64,000 bases of DNA, taken from contig JABFGF010000006.1 in NCBI GenBank assembly GCA_013112635.1, positions 124,001 to 188,000 on the forward strand. Reading direction: 5' to 3'. Source of the DNA: Calditrichota bacterium. Lineage in GTDB: Bacteria > Calditrichota > Calditrichia > Calditrichales > J004. The position numbers and the translations under genes were made by a program. The notes beneath the pieces are model-generated. The model saw nothing but the letters and a program-made list of their open reading frames with translations, was not told the DNA's origin and searched no databases. Shown here one piece after another: positions 36,210 to 45,537 of this stretch (position 1 is its first letter; every line of letters starts with the position of its first letter).

Positions 36210-37295
36210 TTACTTCTTCATCAGTTTGTCAATTTCAGCTTTTACCCGTTCACCGGAGCGGCCATCCAATCCTGTGAAAAAGTAGTTTTTATATTCTTCT
36301 AGTTTTTGCTTCATTTCTGTCGTTGGATTTAGCGCGCTTTCCACAGCCGGCAGTAAATCTTCCGGTTTATGCATTTGTGGAAAAGCACCTTTCAGCCATT
36401 CCGCCGGATCAATTGAAAGTACGGGCATTCCATCACTGTGATTTAGCTTTTCATGAGGAAGCACATAAATAATGCCGTGCTTGCCCAGGGCCAAAAATTC
36501 ATTTATCACGCTGGAGGTGTCGCTGATAATTGTATCCGCGAGATTGAGATACGGGTAGATGTCAAAATCCTCTTCTGCGATAAGGCAGACATCATTATTG
36601 TTTTTTGCCAGCTTTTGATAAAATTTATGCTGCGAATGTGGAGCATATTTTCCACCCCAACTATAAGGATGTAATTTTATCAGCAGATTATATTTGGGCA
36701 GAAGATCTGTTATCCGACCCTGAACATATTTTATACAACTTGGCTTATAAGATGGCGCAAAAAGAACCGTTTTCTTTTCAGGGTTTAAACCAGTTTGCTG
36801 ATATAATTTTGCATTATCATAAAAACCATCCCAGAAAAATGGATCCAGCTTTGGGATTCCCTGAATATAAAAATCTGCGCAGTTTTCAAGATTGATACTT
36901 TTTATATAATCATACCAATATTTGCCTTCCAGAAAAACATGGTAATGGTAGTTTTTTTGACGGGCAATGTTGCGGATACGTAAAGTTTTAATGCCAACGC
37001 CATGATCCATATGGGCGCGGATTGTATCGCCATAACGTTCGGGTTTTTTTAATGCATCACCGCAAACAACCAAATCAAATCCTGAAACATCATCCGTAAA
37101 TTTTAGATTATGTTCCTTAAGTCGCTCTTCAATTTCGTTTTTTTGTTCAATCAGAAAAAGGCCAAGAAATCGTTTTTGGTCTTTTCCGATATTAAAGTAA
37201 ATATCATAGTCCGGGTCTTTTTTTAATTCTTTATAGATTGGATAAAGGGAATTAAAATAATATTCCTTTTTCAGATCAAATAATACCTTAATCAT
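36210..37295 (-). CDS. CDP-glycerol glycerophosphotransferase-like protein (TagB/TagF fold)
   Basis: This 361-residue GT-B-like protein has the TagF-type elements HMDHGVGIKT (about residues 95-104), QGIPKLDPFF near 150, VLFAPSYKPS near 180, LLIKLHPYSW near 208 and DTIISDTSSVINEFLALGK near 257-275. The last is the nucleotide-diphosphate site, and the SDxSS motif is diagnostic. The family polymerises or transfers glycerol phosphate or related polyols to surface polymers. No signal peptide is present, so it acts on the inner face of the membrane. Donor synthesis genes are not in the window. Confidence 0.82.
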   Translation of the reverse strand: MIKVLFDLKKEYYFNSLYPIYKELKKDPDYDIYFNIGKDQKRFLGLFLIEQKNEIEERLKEHNLKFTDDVSGFDLVVCGDALKKPERYGDTIRAHMDHGVGIKTLRIRNIARQKNYHYHVFLEGKYWYDYIKSINLENCADFYIQGIPKLDPFFWDGFYDNAKLYQQTGLNPEKKTVLFAPSYKPSCIKYVQGRITDLLPKYNLLIKLHPYSWGGKYAPHSQHKFYQKLAKNNNDVCLIAEEDFDIYPYLNLADTIISDTSSVINEFLALGKHGIIYVLPHEKLNHSDGMPVLSIDPAEWLKGAFPQMHKPEDLLPAVESALNPTTEMKQKLEEYKNYFFTGLDGRSGERVKAEIDKLMKK

Positions 37296-37383
37296 TTATA
37301 GGCTTTCGTTCGGGTGATTAATTACAATCTTCTTATGGGCGAGAATTTAAAGGGTGGGGGATTAAGAATAAAATAAAAAGATT

Positions 37384-37441
37384 GTTGCAGGTCGCAAGTT
37401 GCAAGGCCTGTTTTTTCAACTCGCAACTTGTAACCCGTAAC
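37384..37441. repeat. CTCGCAAC-type intergenic repeat, copy 1
   Basis: GCAAGTTGC and CGCAACTTG form an inverted pair, followed by TGTAACCCGTAAC. The 23 bases at 37419-37441 match 54870-54892 at 21 positions. It lies between the HEAT-repeat gene and the CDP-glycerol transferase gene. Confidence 0.55.
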
Positions 37442-37482
37442 ATTTTCAACCGTGTTGATTTATTTCTAATGCTTCAATTAGT

Positions 37483-38553
37483 TCACTTCTGAACCATTTC
37501 AATCAATGCATCAAGCGCACGGTCATCTTCACTTTGTCCAAGCCAGAAAATGGCCTTTTTTCTTACTGCTTTATTGGGGTGAGTTTTAGCAATTTTGATT
37601 AGTTTTGTAACACCTCTGCCATCATCCAATTGCGAAAGGGCAAAAACTGCTTTTTCCTGGATTTCGGTTTCCTCATCAGAATAAACAATATCATTTAGTG
37701 CTGCTTCAGCTTTTTTACTTGCCAATTGTCCTACCCAAAAAATGGCTTTTTCACGGACATCGCCGTTTCTAAGATTTTTGGCAAGGTCTATCAAAGCATC
37801 AACAGCCGTGTCAGATTCGATGTTGTGTAAAGAAAAAACAGCCTTTTCTGCAACATCTTCGCTGCGGTCATTCTTTGCAATATTTATTAATAACGGGATA
37901 GCTTTTTTATCATCCAGGTGACCAATCCAGAAAACAGCATCTTCGCGTAATTCGCTGTCTTTTTCGTTTTCGATTATTTCTTTTAAAAAATCAAAACTTT
38001 GCGGAGCATTTTTGTGCATTCCGGCTGCAGAAACCAGAGACTCTTTTGCTTCCGGATCTTTTATTTGATCATATTTTCGAATAATCAGCTTTATACTTTC
38101 TTGCTCTTCGGCAATACCAAGCCAATATATCGGCAATTTTTCAAACTGGAATGGTAAGTCTATTGTACTTATTTGTGTATCAATAATTTTACCTTTACGG
38201 ATTCTAAACAAGAGGGCCAGTTCTTTTTTTACTTTAGCCTTACTTGTATTATGATCTAAATAATTCAAAGATTCAAAATAATCTTTTGGCGCATTTGGAT
38301 ATAACAACTCTCCAAGTTTTGTTTCATCTTTATAGTGCCGGTTAAAACTTCCAATATAGCTATTCTGATTCATTAGCCGTTCAAAAGTATAAACAATCCA
38401 ATATTTATTTTCATTTGTCTGATTTGCTTTTTCACTTGCCCATTGCCAACGGTTTTCGAGATTCTTTTCTGCACCGGAATAAGGAATGATTTCCTGTGCA
38501 GAAACATTTGTACAAAGTAAAACGGCTGTAATAATTATTAATAATGTTTTCAT
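37483..38553 (-). CDS. Exported HEAT-repeat protein
   Basis: I start at ATG 38553, behind AAGGAG, giving 356 residues with a signal peptide (MKTLLIIITAVLLCTNVSAQ). Residues 20-160 are a non-repetitive domain; from about 160 to the end are HEAT/PBS-lyase-type repeats of about 31 residues with the recurrent phrase KAIFWLGQ or KAVFSLHN. It is a paralogue of the neighbouring gene at 38651-39925. Both lie downstream of an ECF sigma and anti-sigma pair, so periplasmic protein-protein scaffolding under that regulon is likely. Confidence 0.82.
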   Translation of the reverse strand: MKTLLIIITAVLLCTNVSAQEIIPYSGAEKNLENRWQWASEKANQTNENKYWIVYTFERLMNQNSYIGSFNRHYKDETKLGELLYPNAPKDYFESLNYLDHNTSKAKVKKELALLFRIRKGKIIDTQISTIDLPFQFEKLPIYWLGIAEEQESIKLIIRKYDQIKDPEAKESLVSAAGMHKNAPQSFDFLKEIIENEKDSELREDAVFWIGHLDDKKAIPLLINIAKNDRSEDVAEKAVFSLHNIESDTAVDALIDLAKNLRNGDVREKAIFWVGQLASKKAEAALNDIVYSDEETEIQEKAVFALSQLDDGRGVTKLIKIAKTHPNKAVRKKAIFWLGQSEDDRALDALIEMVQK

Positions 38554-38574
38554 AATACTCACTCCTTTAGGTAA

Positions 38575-38634
38575 CGTCATTCCGAGTTTATTTCGGGATC
38601 CTATACTGGAACCTGAACCAAGTTCAGGTTGACG
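38575..38634. repeat. Double-hairpin intergenic element, copy 3
   Basis: CGTCAT opens the unit. Hairpin one is ATTCCGAG...TTCGGGAT and hairpin two is ACCTGAACCAAGTTCAGGT, followed by TGACG. The arm sequences differ from copy 2 but remain paired. It separates the two HEAT-repeat genes. Confidence 0.7.
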
Positions 38635-38650
38635 GATTTATTTGTTAAAC

Positions 38651-39925
38651 CTATTTTTTTGGGGCCATCAATATATCTTCAAGCGCATCGATTGCCCGGT
38701 CATCATCGCTCTGGCCAAGCCAGAAAATGGCTTTTTTGCGAATCCGGCTGGAAGGATGATCTTTGGCAATTTTTATCAAATCATCCAAACCTTTATTCTT
38801 TTCTAACTGGTGCAGGGCAAATACTGCCTTCTCCTGAACGTGCCCGTCTTTGTCATTATATGCAGCGTCTCTTATGGCGCCTATATGTTTTTTTGATGTT
38901 GCATTTTGCGAAAGCCAAAAGAGTGCATTTGCTCTAAGTTCTTTGTTCTTAAGTTCTTTGGACAAAATTACCAATTCATCAAGAGCTGTTGATGTCTCAA
39001 TTTGTGAAATGGCAAATATCGCTTTTTTCTGTACTGCAAAAGCTTTGTCTTCGCGGGCAAAATTGGAGAGCTTTTTTAAACTTTCTAAATCTTCAGAGTT
39101 TTGGCCTATCCAAAAAATTGCATCCGCTCTCAAATCATCATTTGAATGTTTTTCAGCAATTTTATACAGATATGGAATTCCAAACTGATTGTCCATATTA
39201 CTTAATGAAAAGAGTGCTTTTTTCTGAACATCACGGTCTTTATCGTTTAAGGCGCTATTTACCAGAAAATCTGCAATCTCTTCGGTAGGCTCATTATTGC
39301 TCAACCAAAAAATAGCTTCGCGCCTTACATCTTTGTCGGCATCATCTTCAGCTATTTCCATAAGCTTCTTAGCAGAAGCGCTTGTTTCAAAGCTGCCGAT
39401 TATATAAACCATCTTTTTGCGAAGACCCGGTTTTTTATTGGAATTAAAAATTCTGATTATTGATTCGAATGCTTTTGTATCGCCACGAGACGAAAGGGCC
39501 CTGATTGCTGCGAGGGAAAGCTCGTCATCTAATTCATTCTCCAGGTTTTTAACCCTTGTAGTGTAATCACTATTGCCAATTTCTTGAGCAATTTTTGCCA
39601 TATTTTGTAAAGCATCATCACGCCATTTGCTGTCTTCAAAGTCCTTAATAAAATCTTCATAGCATTCAAAGGAATTCTCTTTTTTGCGGCCTTTTTTCTC
39701 GTGAGCATAGCAAATCCAGAAAGTTGCATCATCCTCCCAGGAACTATCAGAATATTTATCTAAAAGCTTTTCAAAAGTTTCGATGGCGCTGTTCCAATCT
39801 TTATCTAATATGAGTTTATAGCCATCCTGATATAATTTGTTAGCTTCATCATCAAGGGCATCTAAAGCGTAATTTGATTGGGCAAATAAAAACAAAACTA
39901 TTAAGCTATATATAATTTTTTTCAT
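38651..39925 (-). CDS. Exported TPR-HEAT repeat protein
   Basis: I start at ATG 39925, after TAGGAG; the 21 codons upstream are not signal-like. The 424-residue product has a signal peptide (residues 1-19), then TPR-like repeats (about 25-120: AIETFEKLLDKYSDSSWEDD, FIKDFEDSKWRDDAL) like the YbgF outer-membrane assembly proteins. About nine HEAT repeats follow, with KAIFALSQ, ADAIFWIGQN and KAIFWLGQSDDDRAIDAL. The last repeat is almost the same as the last repeat of its neighbour, indicating recent duplication. It is ten bases downstream of the anti-sigma gene, so they are co-transcribed. Confidence 0.84.
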   Translation of the reverse strand: MKKIIYSLIVLFLFAQSNYALDALDDEANKLYQDGYKLILDKDWNSAIETFEKLLDKYSDSSWEDDATFWICYAHEKKGRKKENSFECYEDFIKDFEDSKWRDDALQNMAKIAQEIGNSDYTTRVKNLENELDDELSLAAIRALSSRGDTKAFESIIRIFNSNKKPGLRKKMVYIIGSFETSASAKKLMEIAEDDADKDVRREAIFWLSNNEPTEEIADFLVNSALNDKDRDVQKKALFSLSNMDNQFGIPYLYKIAEKHSNDDLRADAIFWIGQNSEDLESLKKLSNFAREDKAFAVQKKAIFAISQIETSTALDELVILSKELKNKELRANALFWLSQNATSKKHIGAIRDAAYNDKDGHVQEKAVFALHQLEKNKGLDDLIKIAKDHPSSRIRKKAIFWLGQSDDDRAIDALEDILMAPKK

Positions 39926-39935
39926 TTGTTTTCTC

Positions 39936-40703
39936 CTAAATTTCCTTTGTATTGTTTGTATTTTGTGGCTGCTCTTTGCGCGCTTCAATTAGCAGGTTTT
40001 CCATGTTTATTTTAAAAAGTAAAGATTGTTTATTAGCTCCATCCCGGATCATTTCAATTGCCGGTAAATCAAACTCATCTTCAAGATTTGCAATCTGCAT
40101 CAGAATTAGTTCCAGATCATTTATAAGGCTGATTACACGCCTGTTTTTAGATTTGGCCAGTTTCTTTTTCAAATCGGCCGTTTGTAAAAGCAATGTGCTT
40201 GATTTTTCTTTCTGAAAACTAAAATCTATTTTTTCGTTGCTGTTCCGTAAATCACTGAAATTAGCAATGCCCAACAGTAAAACTTTTGATTCTTCCAGCA
40301 TGTTTGCTGTTTCCTCATTTAAAGCAGCTTGTTTGATGTCAGCATTTGAAATATGGCTTGTGATAGCTTCACTTGCAGGTTTGTTAAAAAGCATGTATCC
40401 GATAAAAATTCCACCAATAATAAATGCGGCAGCCTGCAAAAGAACAGGCCAGTAGTTGCGTTTGGTCTGGGAGGAACCTAGCTTGCTCTCAACACGGTCA
40501 TAAAAAGAATCCCAATATTCAGCCCCGGGATCAGGTGTTTTATTTTCTTTAAGGATATCAAGGGTCTTTTTCATTTTTTCAAACTCTTTCTTACAGCCGG
40601 CATCTTTTTTTAGCTGGTTCTCAAATTTCTCTCTGTCACCAGCATTCATGTTGTCATAGCTGCCGTCGCTCAAGGCTTCAAGGAATTTTTGGCATTTATC
40701 CAT
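39936..40703 (-). CDS. Anti-sigma-like membrane protein
   Basis: I start at ATG 40703, behind GGAGG, giving 255 residues; an upstream extension would translate an intergenic repeat. Residues 1-75 are cytoplasmic (MDKCQKFLEALSDG, then a helical DREKFENQLKK segment resembling the zinc-less anti-sigma fold). A membrane helix is at about 85-106, and the periplasmic remainder is helical with coiled-coil potential. Its position right after an ECF sigma gene indicates that it sequesters that sigma factor. Confidence 0.75.
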   Translation of the reverse strand: MDKCQKFLEALSDGSYDNMNAGDREKFENQLKKDAGCKKEFEKMKKTLDILKENKTPDPGAEYWDSFYDRVESKLGSSQTKRNYWPVLLQAAAFIIGGIFIGYMLFNKPASEAITSHISNADIKQAALNEETANMLEESKVLLLGIANFSDLRNSNEKIDFSFQKEKSSTLLLQTADLKKKLAKSKNRRVISLINDLELILMQIANLEDEFDLPAIEMIRDGANKQSLLFKINMENLLIEARKEQPQNTNNTKEI

Positions 40704-40738
40704 TACTTTCCTCCATCCAAAATCCAACCAAAGAAAGG

Positions 40739-40830
40739 CGTATGGTTCGGCTCCGCTCACCATGAAGTAGATAATTTTCTGTTTTGCTGCATTTTGTCGC
40801 CTCACTCTGAGCAAAGACGAAGGATGTTTT
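40739..40830. repeat. TCCTTCG/GCTCA-type intergenic repeat
   Basis: Between the sigma and anti-sigma genes the minus strand reads CATCCTTCGTCTTTGCTCAG and, some 60 bases later, CTTCATGGTGAGCGGAGCC. These resemble common CTTCG-GCTCA repeat units of bacterial genomes. The two parts are in opposite orientation. It is non-coding by my reading and probably an inserted repeat. Confidence 0.4.
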
Positions 40831-40840
40831 GTTTCTTAAT

Positions 40841-41431
40841 TCACCCATTGCTTTCCTCCAATCCAAGCTCCGGTTTGTAAAAGGCCAGGGCGGTTTGTAG
40901 TTTTTTTACTCCCCGAAAAAGCAGACTTTTTACCGTTCCTTCGCTTGTATTTATTAACTCCGCAATTTCTTTTAAACTGTGGCCCTGTAAATGTTTTAGC
41001 ACGAAAGCACTTTTTTCTTTTGGAGATAATTTTTCCATTGCTTCATTTATATGTTTATTTATTATAACGGCTTCAGTTTTTTGCTCGGGATTGGCCTTAT
41101 CTGAAATGATGGTTTCTTCATAAGTATCTTCATCTTCATTTTGAGAAAATCGAAACATAATTTGATCAACCTTTTTTCTTTTCTTATCGATAAAACTGTT
41201 TACAGCAATTTTGTACAACCACTTTTTCACAGCAGACTCCTGCCTGTAGGATTCAATACTTTTGAAAAACTTAATAAATACAATCTGTGATAAATCATCC
41301 GCATCAACATGGTTTCCGGTAAGGCGATATGCCATCCAGTAAACATCCTGTTTGTAATTATCTACAAACGTTCTAAAGGCGTTTCTATCTCCGGATTGTA
41401 TCTTACTGATCAGTATTTGTTCTTCGTTCAT
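40841..41431 (-). CDS. ECF-family RNA polymerase sigma factor
   Basis: The 196 residues have region 2 (about 20-90: VYWMAYRLTGNHVDADDLSQ, then FIKFFKSIESYRQES) and region 4 (about 128-180: LSPKEKSAFVLKHLQGHSLK, EIAELINTSEGTVKSLLFRG). Region 3 is lacking, as in ECF sigmas. It heads a minus-strand operon with a membrane anti-sigma and two exported HEAT-repeat proteins. Its target promoters are unknown; the divergent CotH gene (41558) is a natural candidate. Confidence 0.92.
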   Translation of the reverse strand: MNEEQILISKIQSGDRNAFRTFVDNYKQDVYWMAYRLTGNHVDADDLSQIVFIKFFKSIESYRQESAVKKWLYKIAVNSFIDKKRKKVDQIMFRFSQNEDEDTYEETIISDKANPEQKTEAVIINKHINEAMEKLSPKEKSAFVLKHLQGHSLKEIAELINTSEGTVKSLLFRGVKKLQTALAFYKPELGLEESNG

Positions 41432-41557
41432 AAGACCTGTGTTTGCTCCCTTGCCCTACATGACGGGGGAATGATAAAAGGGTTTACAAATATTTTAGGC
41501 AATCTTTTAATAAAGTAGTAAATTTCTATTAACTGAAACGAGAATTCTTAGGTGGTT

Positions 41558-43924
41558 ATGAAATATTCAATTTTATTCTTTTTATTTTTATCTACAATAT
41601 TTGCTTCGCCAATAGTCGAATCCGCCTACTCGGGTGACCAGGATGAAAGCTGGAAATTATACGACGACACTGAAATGGCTGTTGTAAATATTACAACATC
41701 GCAAGATGCTGTTGATTATATGTTTGACAATCCCTCGAGCGATTCACTGCATTATGCTTCTCTCCATTTTAAAAATGCTTTAATTGATGAAACAATTGAT
41801 TCCGTTGGTATTCGCATCCGTGGAAACACATCACGTAATTCACAAAAAAAATCATTTAAGCTGGATTTTGAACACTTTAAATCCGGACGTGAATTTTATA
41901 ATGTGGATAAAATGAATCTCAACGGCGAACATAATGATCCATCAATTATCAGGGCCAAACTGGCATGGGATTTCTTTCAGGAGATTGGCGTAAAATCATC
42001 ACGAGCTTCACATGCAAAGGTTTATATTAACGGTTCATATTATGGTTTATATATCTCAGTGGAGCACTATGATAAAGAGTTTTTAAAGAAGAATTTTTCC
42101 GATGATACTGGCAATTTATGGAAATGTTTATGGCCGGTAGATTTAGTTTATAAAGGAGATGATCCGGACTCATATAAGTTTTACCAGGGCAGCCGGCAGG
42201 TTTATGACCTTAAAACAAATGAAGAATTAGATGATTATTCTAAACTGGCAAATTTGATCGATGTTATAAATAATAGCACAGATAGCAATTTTGCCAGGGA
42301 GTTGGAACAAGTTTTGGATGTGCCTTCGGTTTTAAAATATATGGCTATGAATGTTTTGCTTGGCAGTTGGGATGATTATTGGTCTAATGTGAATAATATT
42401 TATCTTTATCATCAGCCTTCTATCGATAAGTTTTACTGGATTCCCTATGATTATGATAATACGATGGGAATAGATTGGTTCAATATTGATTGGGCAACTG
42501 TGGATATTTACAATTGGCCCAAAATTAATGATAGGTCCCGGCCTTTAACAGATCGATTGCTGGTCAATGATCAATACCGAAACCTTTATTCCCATTTTAT
42601 TTCTTTCTTTTCTGAAAACGTTTACGCTTTGTCTCTTTGGGAAGACAGACTTTCGGGTTTGTATAACCAGATTCTTCAACCGGCAACGGAGGATACTTTC
42701 CGAACAAAAGATTATGGATTCACAACGGATGATTTTACGAATTCATTTACTGCGAGCCATTTTTCATCGTTGCATGTAAAACGGGGAATTCGTGAGTTTG
42801 TAAATATGCGTAATCAATCTTTGCCTGCTCAGATTTCATATAAAGATGCAAACCCAAATATTTACAATGTTAAGTACAGTAAAGTAGCGGTTTTACCAAG
42901 CGACAGCATTAAAATATCTGCATCGATTTTTGCACATCCCGGATTTGAATTGGTTGAACTTCATTACAAATTAAATGGTGCTGACGAATTTATAAAATCA
43001 GCATTTAAAGCAAGTCCCGTGCAAAATTCTAAAAAAGTAGAAGACTTCGATCGCTGGCAGGTTATTTTGCCACCACTTGGTGAAAACGGTAGTATTGATT
43101 TTGTTATTTTTGCCAAAGATAATAACGGCAATATTCAATTTTATCCCCAATTAGAGACGATCAATGTTTCAACTTTCACATCTGGTAATGAAAATATTTT
43201 TATCAATGAAATTCTGGCTGTAAACCAAACAGGATTGCAGGATGAAGCTGGTGAGGCGGATGATTGGCTCGAACTATATAACACATCGCCAAGTGATGTT
43301 GATCTCTCCGGTTATTTCCTGACCGATAAAAAAGATAATCTTACAAAATGGGCCTTCCCGGTTGATTCATCAACAATTCCCGGCAACGGTTTTTTAATTG
43401 CCTGGTGCGACGAAGACCAGCAGCAAGGCGTATTTCACACAAATTTCAAATTGAGTTCCGCCGGAGAATTTGTTGCCCTTGTTGCCCCGGATGGCGTAAC
43501 CATCGTGGATTCATTTTCTTTTGGCGCACAGACTGCTGACATCTCTTATGGAAGACACCCGGATGCTTCAGATAACTTGAAATTTTTATCACCTACGCCG
43601 GGATTGTCAAATTCGCCGACAGCAATAACCCATGATGATTTTTTGCCACAAGGTTTCAAAATTGTTGCCTACCCGAATCCTTTTAACGGAGAGTTAATTA
43701 TAAAATATAACCTGCCTCAAAAGCAGGATGTGGTTCTAACTATTTTTGATATGATGGGCAGAAAAGTCTGGTATGAAGTAATTAAAAACAACCAGGCCGG
43801 TGAACACAGTTTTAAATGGTATGGAGGTTCGCAAAATGGAAGCAGTGTTAGCTCCGGGCAATACTTTATCCAATTGAAATCTGCAAAATACAATCAATCT
43901 CGAAAGATTCTTTTGATCAAGTGA
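41558..43924 (+). CDS. CotH-kinase surface protein with lamin-tail and T9SS sorting domains
   Basis: I start at ATG 41558, behind AGGTGG, giving 788 residues with a signal peptide cut near residue 18. The CotH kinase-like domain spans about 60-400: GIRIRGNTSRNSQKKSFKLD, GLYISVEHYDKEFLK and the metal-binding IPYDYDNTMG. A lamin-tail-type domain follows (about 545-660: FINEILAVNQTG, DDWLELYN). The C-terminal 85 residues are a T9SS sorting domain (AYPNPFNGELIIKYN, GQYFIQLKSA). CotH proteins phosphorylate spore-coat or surface proteins; here the substrate is probably an exported protein. It lies 126 bases from the divergent sigma gene. Confidence 0.87.
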   Translation: MKYSILFFLFLSTIFASPIVESAYSGDQDESWKLYDDTEMAVVNITTSQDAVDYMFDNPSSDSLHYASLHFKNALIDETIDSVGIRIRGNTSRNSQKKSFKLDFEHFKSGREFYNVDKMNLNGEHNDPSIIRAKLAWDFFQEIGVKSSRASHAKVYINGSYYGLYISVEHYDKEFLKKNFSDDTGNLWKCLWPVDLVYKGDDPDSYKFYQGSRQVYDLKTNEELDDYSKLANLIDVINNSTDSNFARELEQVLDVPSVLKYMAMNVLLGSWDDYWSNVNNIYLYHQPSIDKFYWIPYDYDNTMGIDWFNIDWATVDIYNWPKINDRSRPLTDRLLVNDQYRNLYSHFISFFSENVYALSLWEDRLSGLYNQILQPATEDTFRTKDYGFTTDDFTNSFTASHFSSLHVKRGIREFVNMRNQSLPAQISYKDANPNIYNVKYSKVAVLPSDSIKISASIFAHPGFELVELHYKLNGADEFIKSAFKASPVQNSKKVEDFDRWQVILPPLGENGSIDFVIFAKDNNGNIQFYPQLETINVSTFTSGNENIFINEILAVNQTGLQDEAGEADDWLELYNTSPSDVDLSGYFLTDKKDNLTKWAFPVDSSTIPGNGFLIAWCDEDQQQGVFHTNFKLSSAGEFVALVAPDGVTIVDSFSFGAQTADISYGRHPDASDNLKFLSPTPGLSNSPTAITHDDFLPQGFKIVAYPNPFNGELIIKYNLPQKQDVVLTIFDMMGRKVWYEVIKNNQAGEHSFKWYGGSQNGSSVSSGQYFIQLKSAKYNQSRKILLIK

Positions 43925-44141
43925 ACAGATGAATTAAATTTAAGTTTATTCATAACAAGATGTTATTCCATAGAAATCTTTTTTGTGAAATAATAATTCT
44001 GTTTCGCCGTAGAGATTCTTGTAAAATTACAATTCCACATCCTCTAAAAATCCAGCTTTTGTGTTTGTACCTTCCCAAATTAAATATGAATTCGATTGAT
44101 CCATTTCGTATATTAGAAAATCAAAAATAACGAATAAATCA

Positions 44142-44756
44142 ATGAAACTTGCTGTACAGGGTATACAAAAATCGTTTTCCGGCAAAAGAATTCTAAAAGA
44201 TATTTCTTTTGAAATTAGCCAAGGGCAAAGCCTTGCTTTTACCGGACATAATGGTTCCGGAAAAACAACCTTAATCCGAATTTTGTGTGCATTATCCCGG
44301 CAGGATAAAGGTGAGATTGTATTTAGCAAAAATGATAAAACTATAAAACCGGAATTTTTTAAAGATCATTTTTCATTGGTTGGCCCCTATCTGCAATTGT
44401 ATGAAGAACTGACTGCTTTTGAAAATCTGAAATTTTTAGCACGGCTAAAATCAATAAAAAATGGTGATGATTCCGCTTTTTCTTTAATCAACCAGGTTGG
44501 CTTAAAAGGCAGGGCGCACGATCCTGTAAAAACCTATTCTTCAGGAATGAAGCAGCGTTTGAAATATGCCTTTGCATTGCTTTCATCACCGGATGTTCTG
44601 TTTCTTGATGAGCCGACCTCAAATCTTGATAAGGATGGCATTAATAAAGTTTACGAGATTATGAAGAATCAAAAGCAGGAAAAAATTTTAATTTTTGCCA
44701 CAAATGATGAAAACGATTTGAAACTGGCAGACCAGGTGGTACAAGTAGATGCGTAA
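44142..44756 (+). CDS. ccmA: CcmA-type ABC transporter ATPase
   Basis: This 204-residue ATPase has Walker A GHNGSGKTT (about residues 36-44), signature YSSGMKQR and Walker B VLFLDEPTSNLD. With CcmB it powers release of heme-loaded CcmE in cytochrome c maturation. The assignment rests on the following genes, which are clearly ccmB to ccmF in order. The stop overlaps the ccmB start by eight bases. The 217-base gap to the CotH gene holds no gene; no strong ribosome site is seen before the ATG. Confidence 0.87.
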   Translation: MKLAVQGIQKSFSGKRILKDISFEISQGQSLAFTGHNGSGKTTLIRILCALSRQDKGEIVFSKNDKTIKPEFFKDHFSLVGPYLQLYEELTAFENLKFLARLKSIKNGDDSAFSLINQVGLKGRAHDPVKTYSSGMKQRLKYAFALLSSPDVLFLDEPTSNLDKDGINKVYEIMKNQKQEKILIFATNDENDLKLADQVVQVDA

Positions 44757-45408
44757 TAGTTTAACAATTTTTTTAAAAGATTTTCAGCAGGAAATCCGCT
44801 CTAAAGCTGCCATTAATTCAATCTTGCTATTTGCGGTTGTAACTTTGACGGCGGTATCTTTTTCAATTGGTAACTTTACAATTTCTATCGATATTTTGGC
44901 CGCATTATTGTGGATAATTATTCTGTTTTCGGCGATGTCCGGTTTTTCGCATGTTTTTCTAAAAGAAGAAGAATCGCACACGGCAGATACTTTGAAATTA
45001 ATTGCCGGCCCAACGGAAATTTTGCTTGGTAAATTTTTGTTTAACATTGTTTTATTAACGGCTGTCTTAATTTTGATTATACCGCTTTATATTGGTGTCT
45101 TTAATTTTGAGGTTAAAAGTTTTCCATTATTTTTGGTGACTGTCTTTTTAGGCGCCTTTGGTTTAACGGCCGGCGGGACAATTGTTGCGGCATTGATTGC
45201 AAAAGCTTCATCGCGCGGGGCTTTGTTTAGCGTGCTTGCCTTTCCAATTTTATTACCGGTATTGATTTTAGGAATAAGCGCAACACGGATAGCTTTTAAA
45301 AAAATGGATGTTGGGATCATGATCCCGGAAATTGAAGCTTTGTTTGCATATTGTGTAATTGTATCAACAGCAGCCATTATGTTATTTGATTTTATTTGGA
45401 ACGACTGA
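44749..45408 (+). CDS. ccmB: CcmB heme-exporter permease
   Basis: This 219-residue permease has six hydrophobic segments. The FLKEEESHTADTLKL loop after the second helix and GPTEILLGKFLFN are typical of CcmB. It pairs with CcmA. Translation is coupled through an eight-base overlap. The 129-base gap to ccmC carries no gene. Confidence 0.86.
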   Translation: MRNSLTIFLKDFQQEIRSKAAINSILLFAVVTLTAVSFSIGNFTISIDILAALLWIIILFSAMSGFSHVFLKEEESHTADTLKLIAGPTEILLGKFLFNIVLLTAVLILIIPLYIGVFNFEVKSFPLFLVTVFLGAFGLTAGGTIVAALIAKASSRGALFSVLAFPILLPVLILGISATRIAFKKMDVGIMIPEIEALFAYCVIVSTAAIMLFDFIWND

Positions 45409-45537
45409 CAATTTACGATTGATAATTGTAATATTGATGCTGGAAAGAACGGGGCTCCAGGGTTTTATTCTTACAATGTTAAAGTCTTTAAATATTAAAA
45501 TTAGTTGTGAAAAAAATAGAAAAACAGGATCAATAAA

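Noticed and set aside
44027..44107. Short minus-strand peptide (MDQSNSYLIWEG...) upstream of ccmA
   Set aside because: It is only about 25 codons, without a ribosome site; probably chance.
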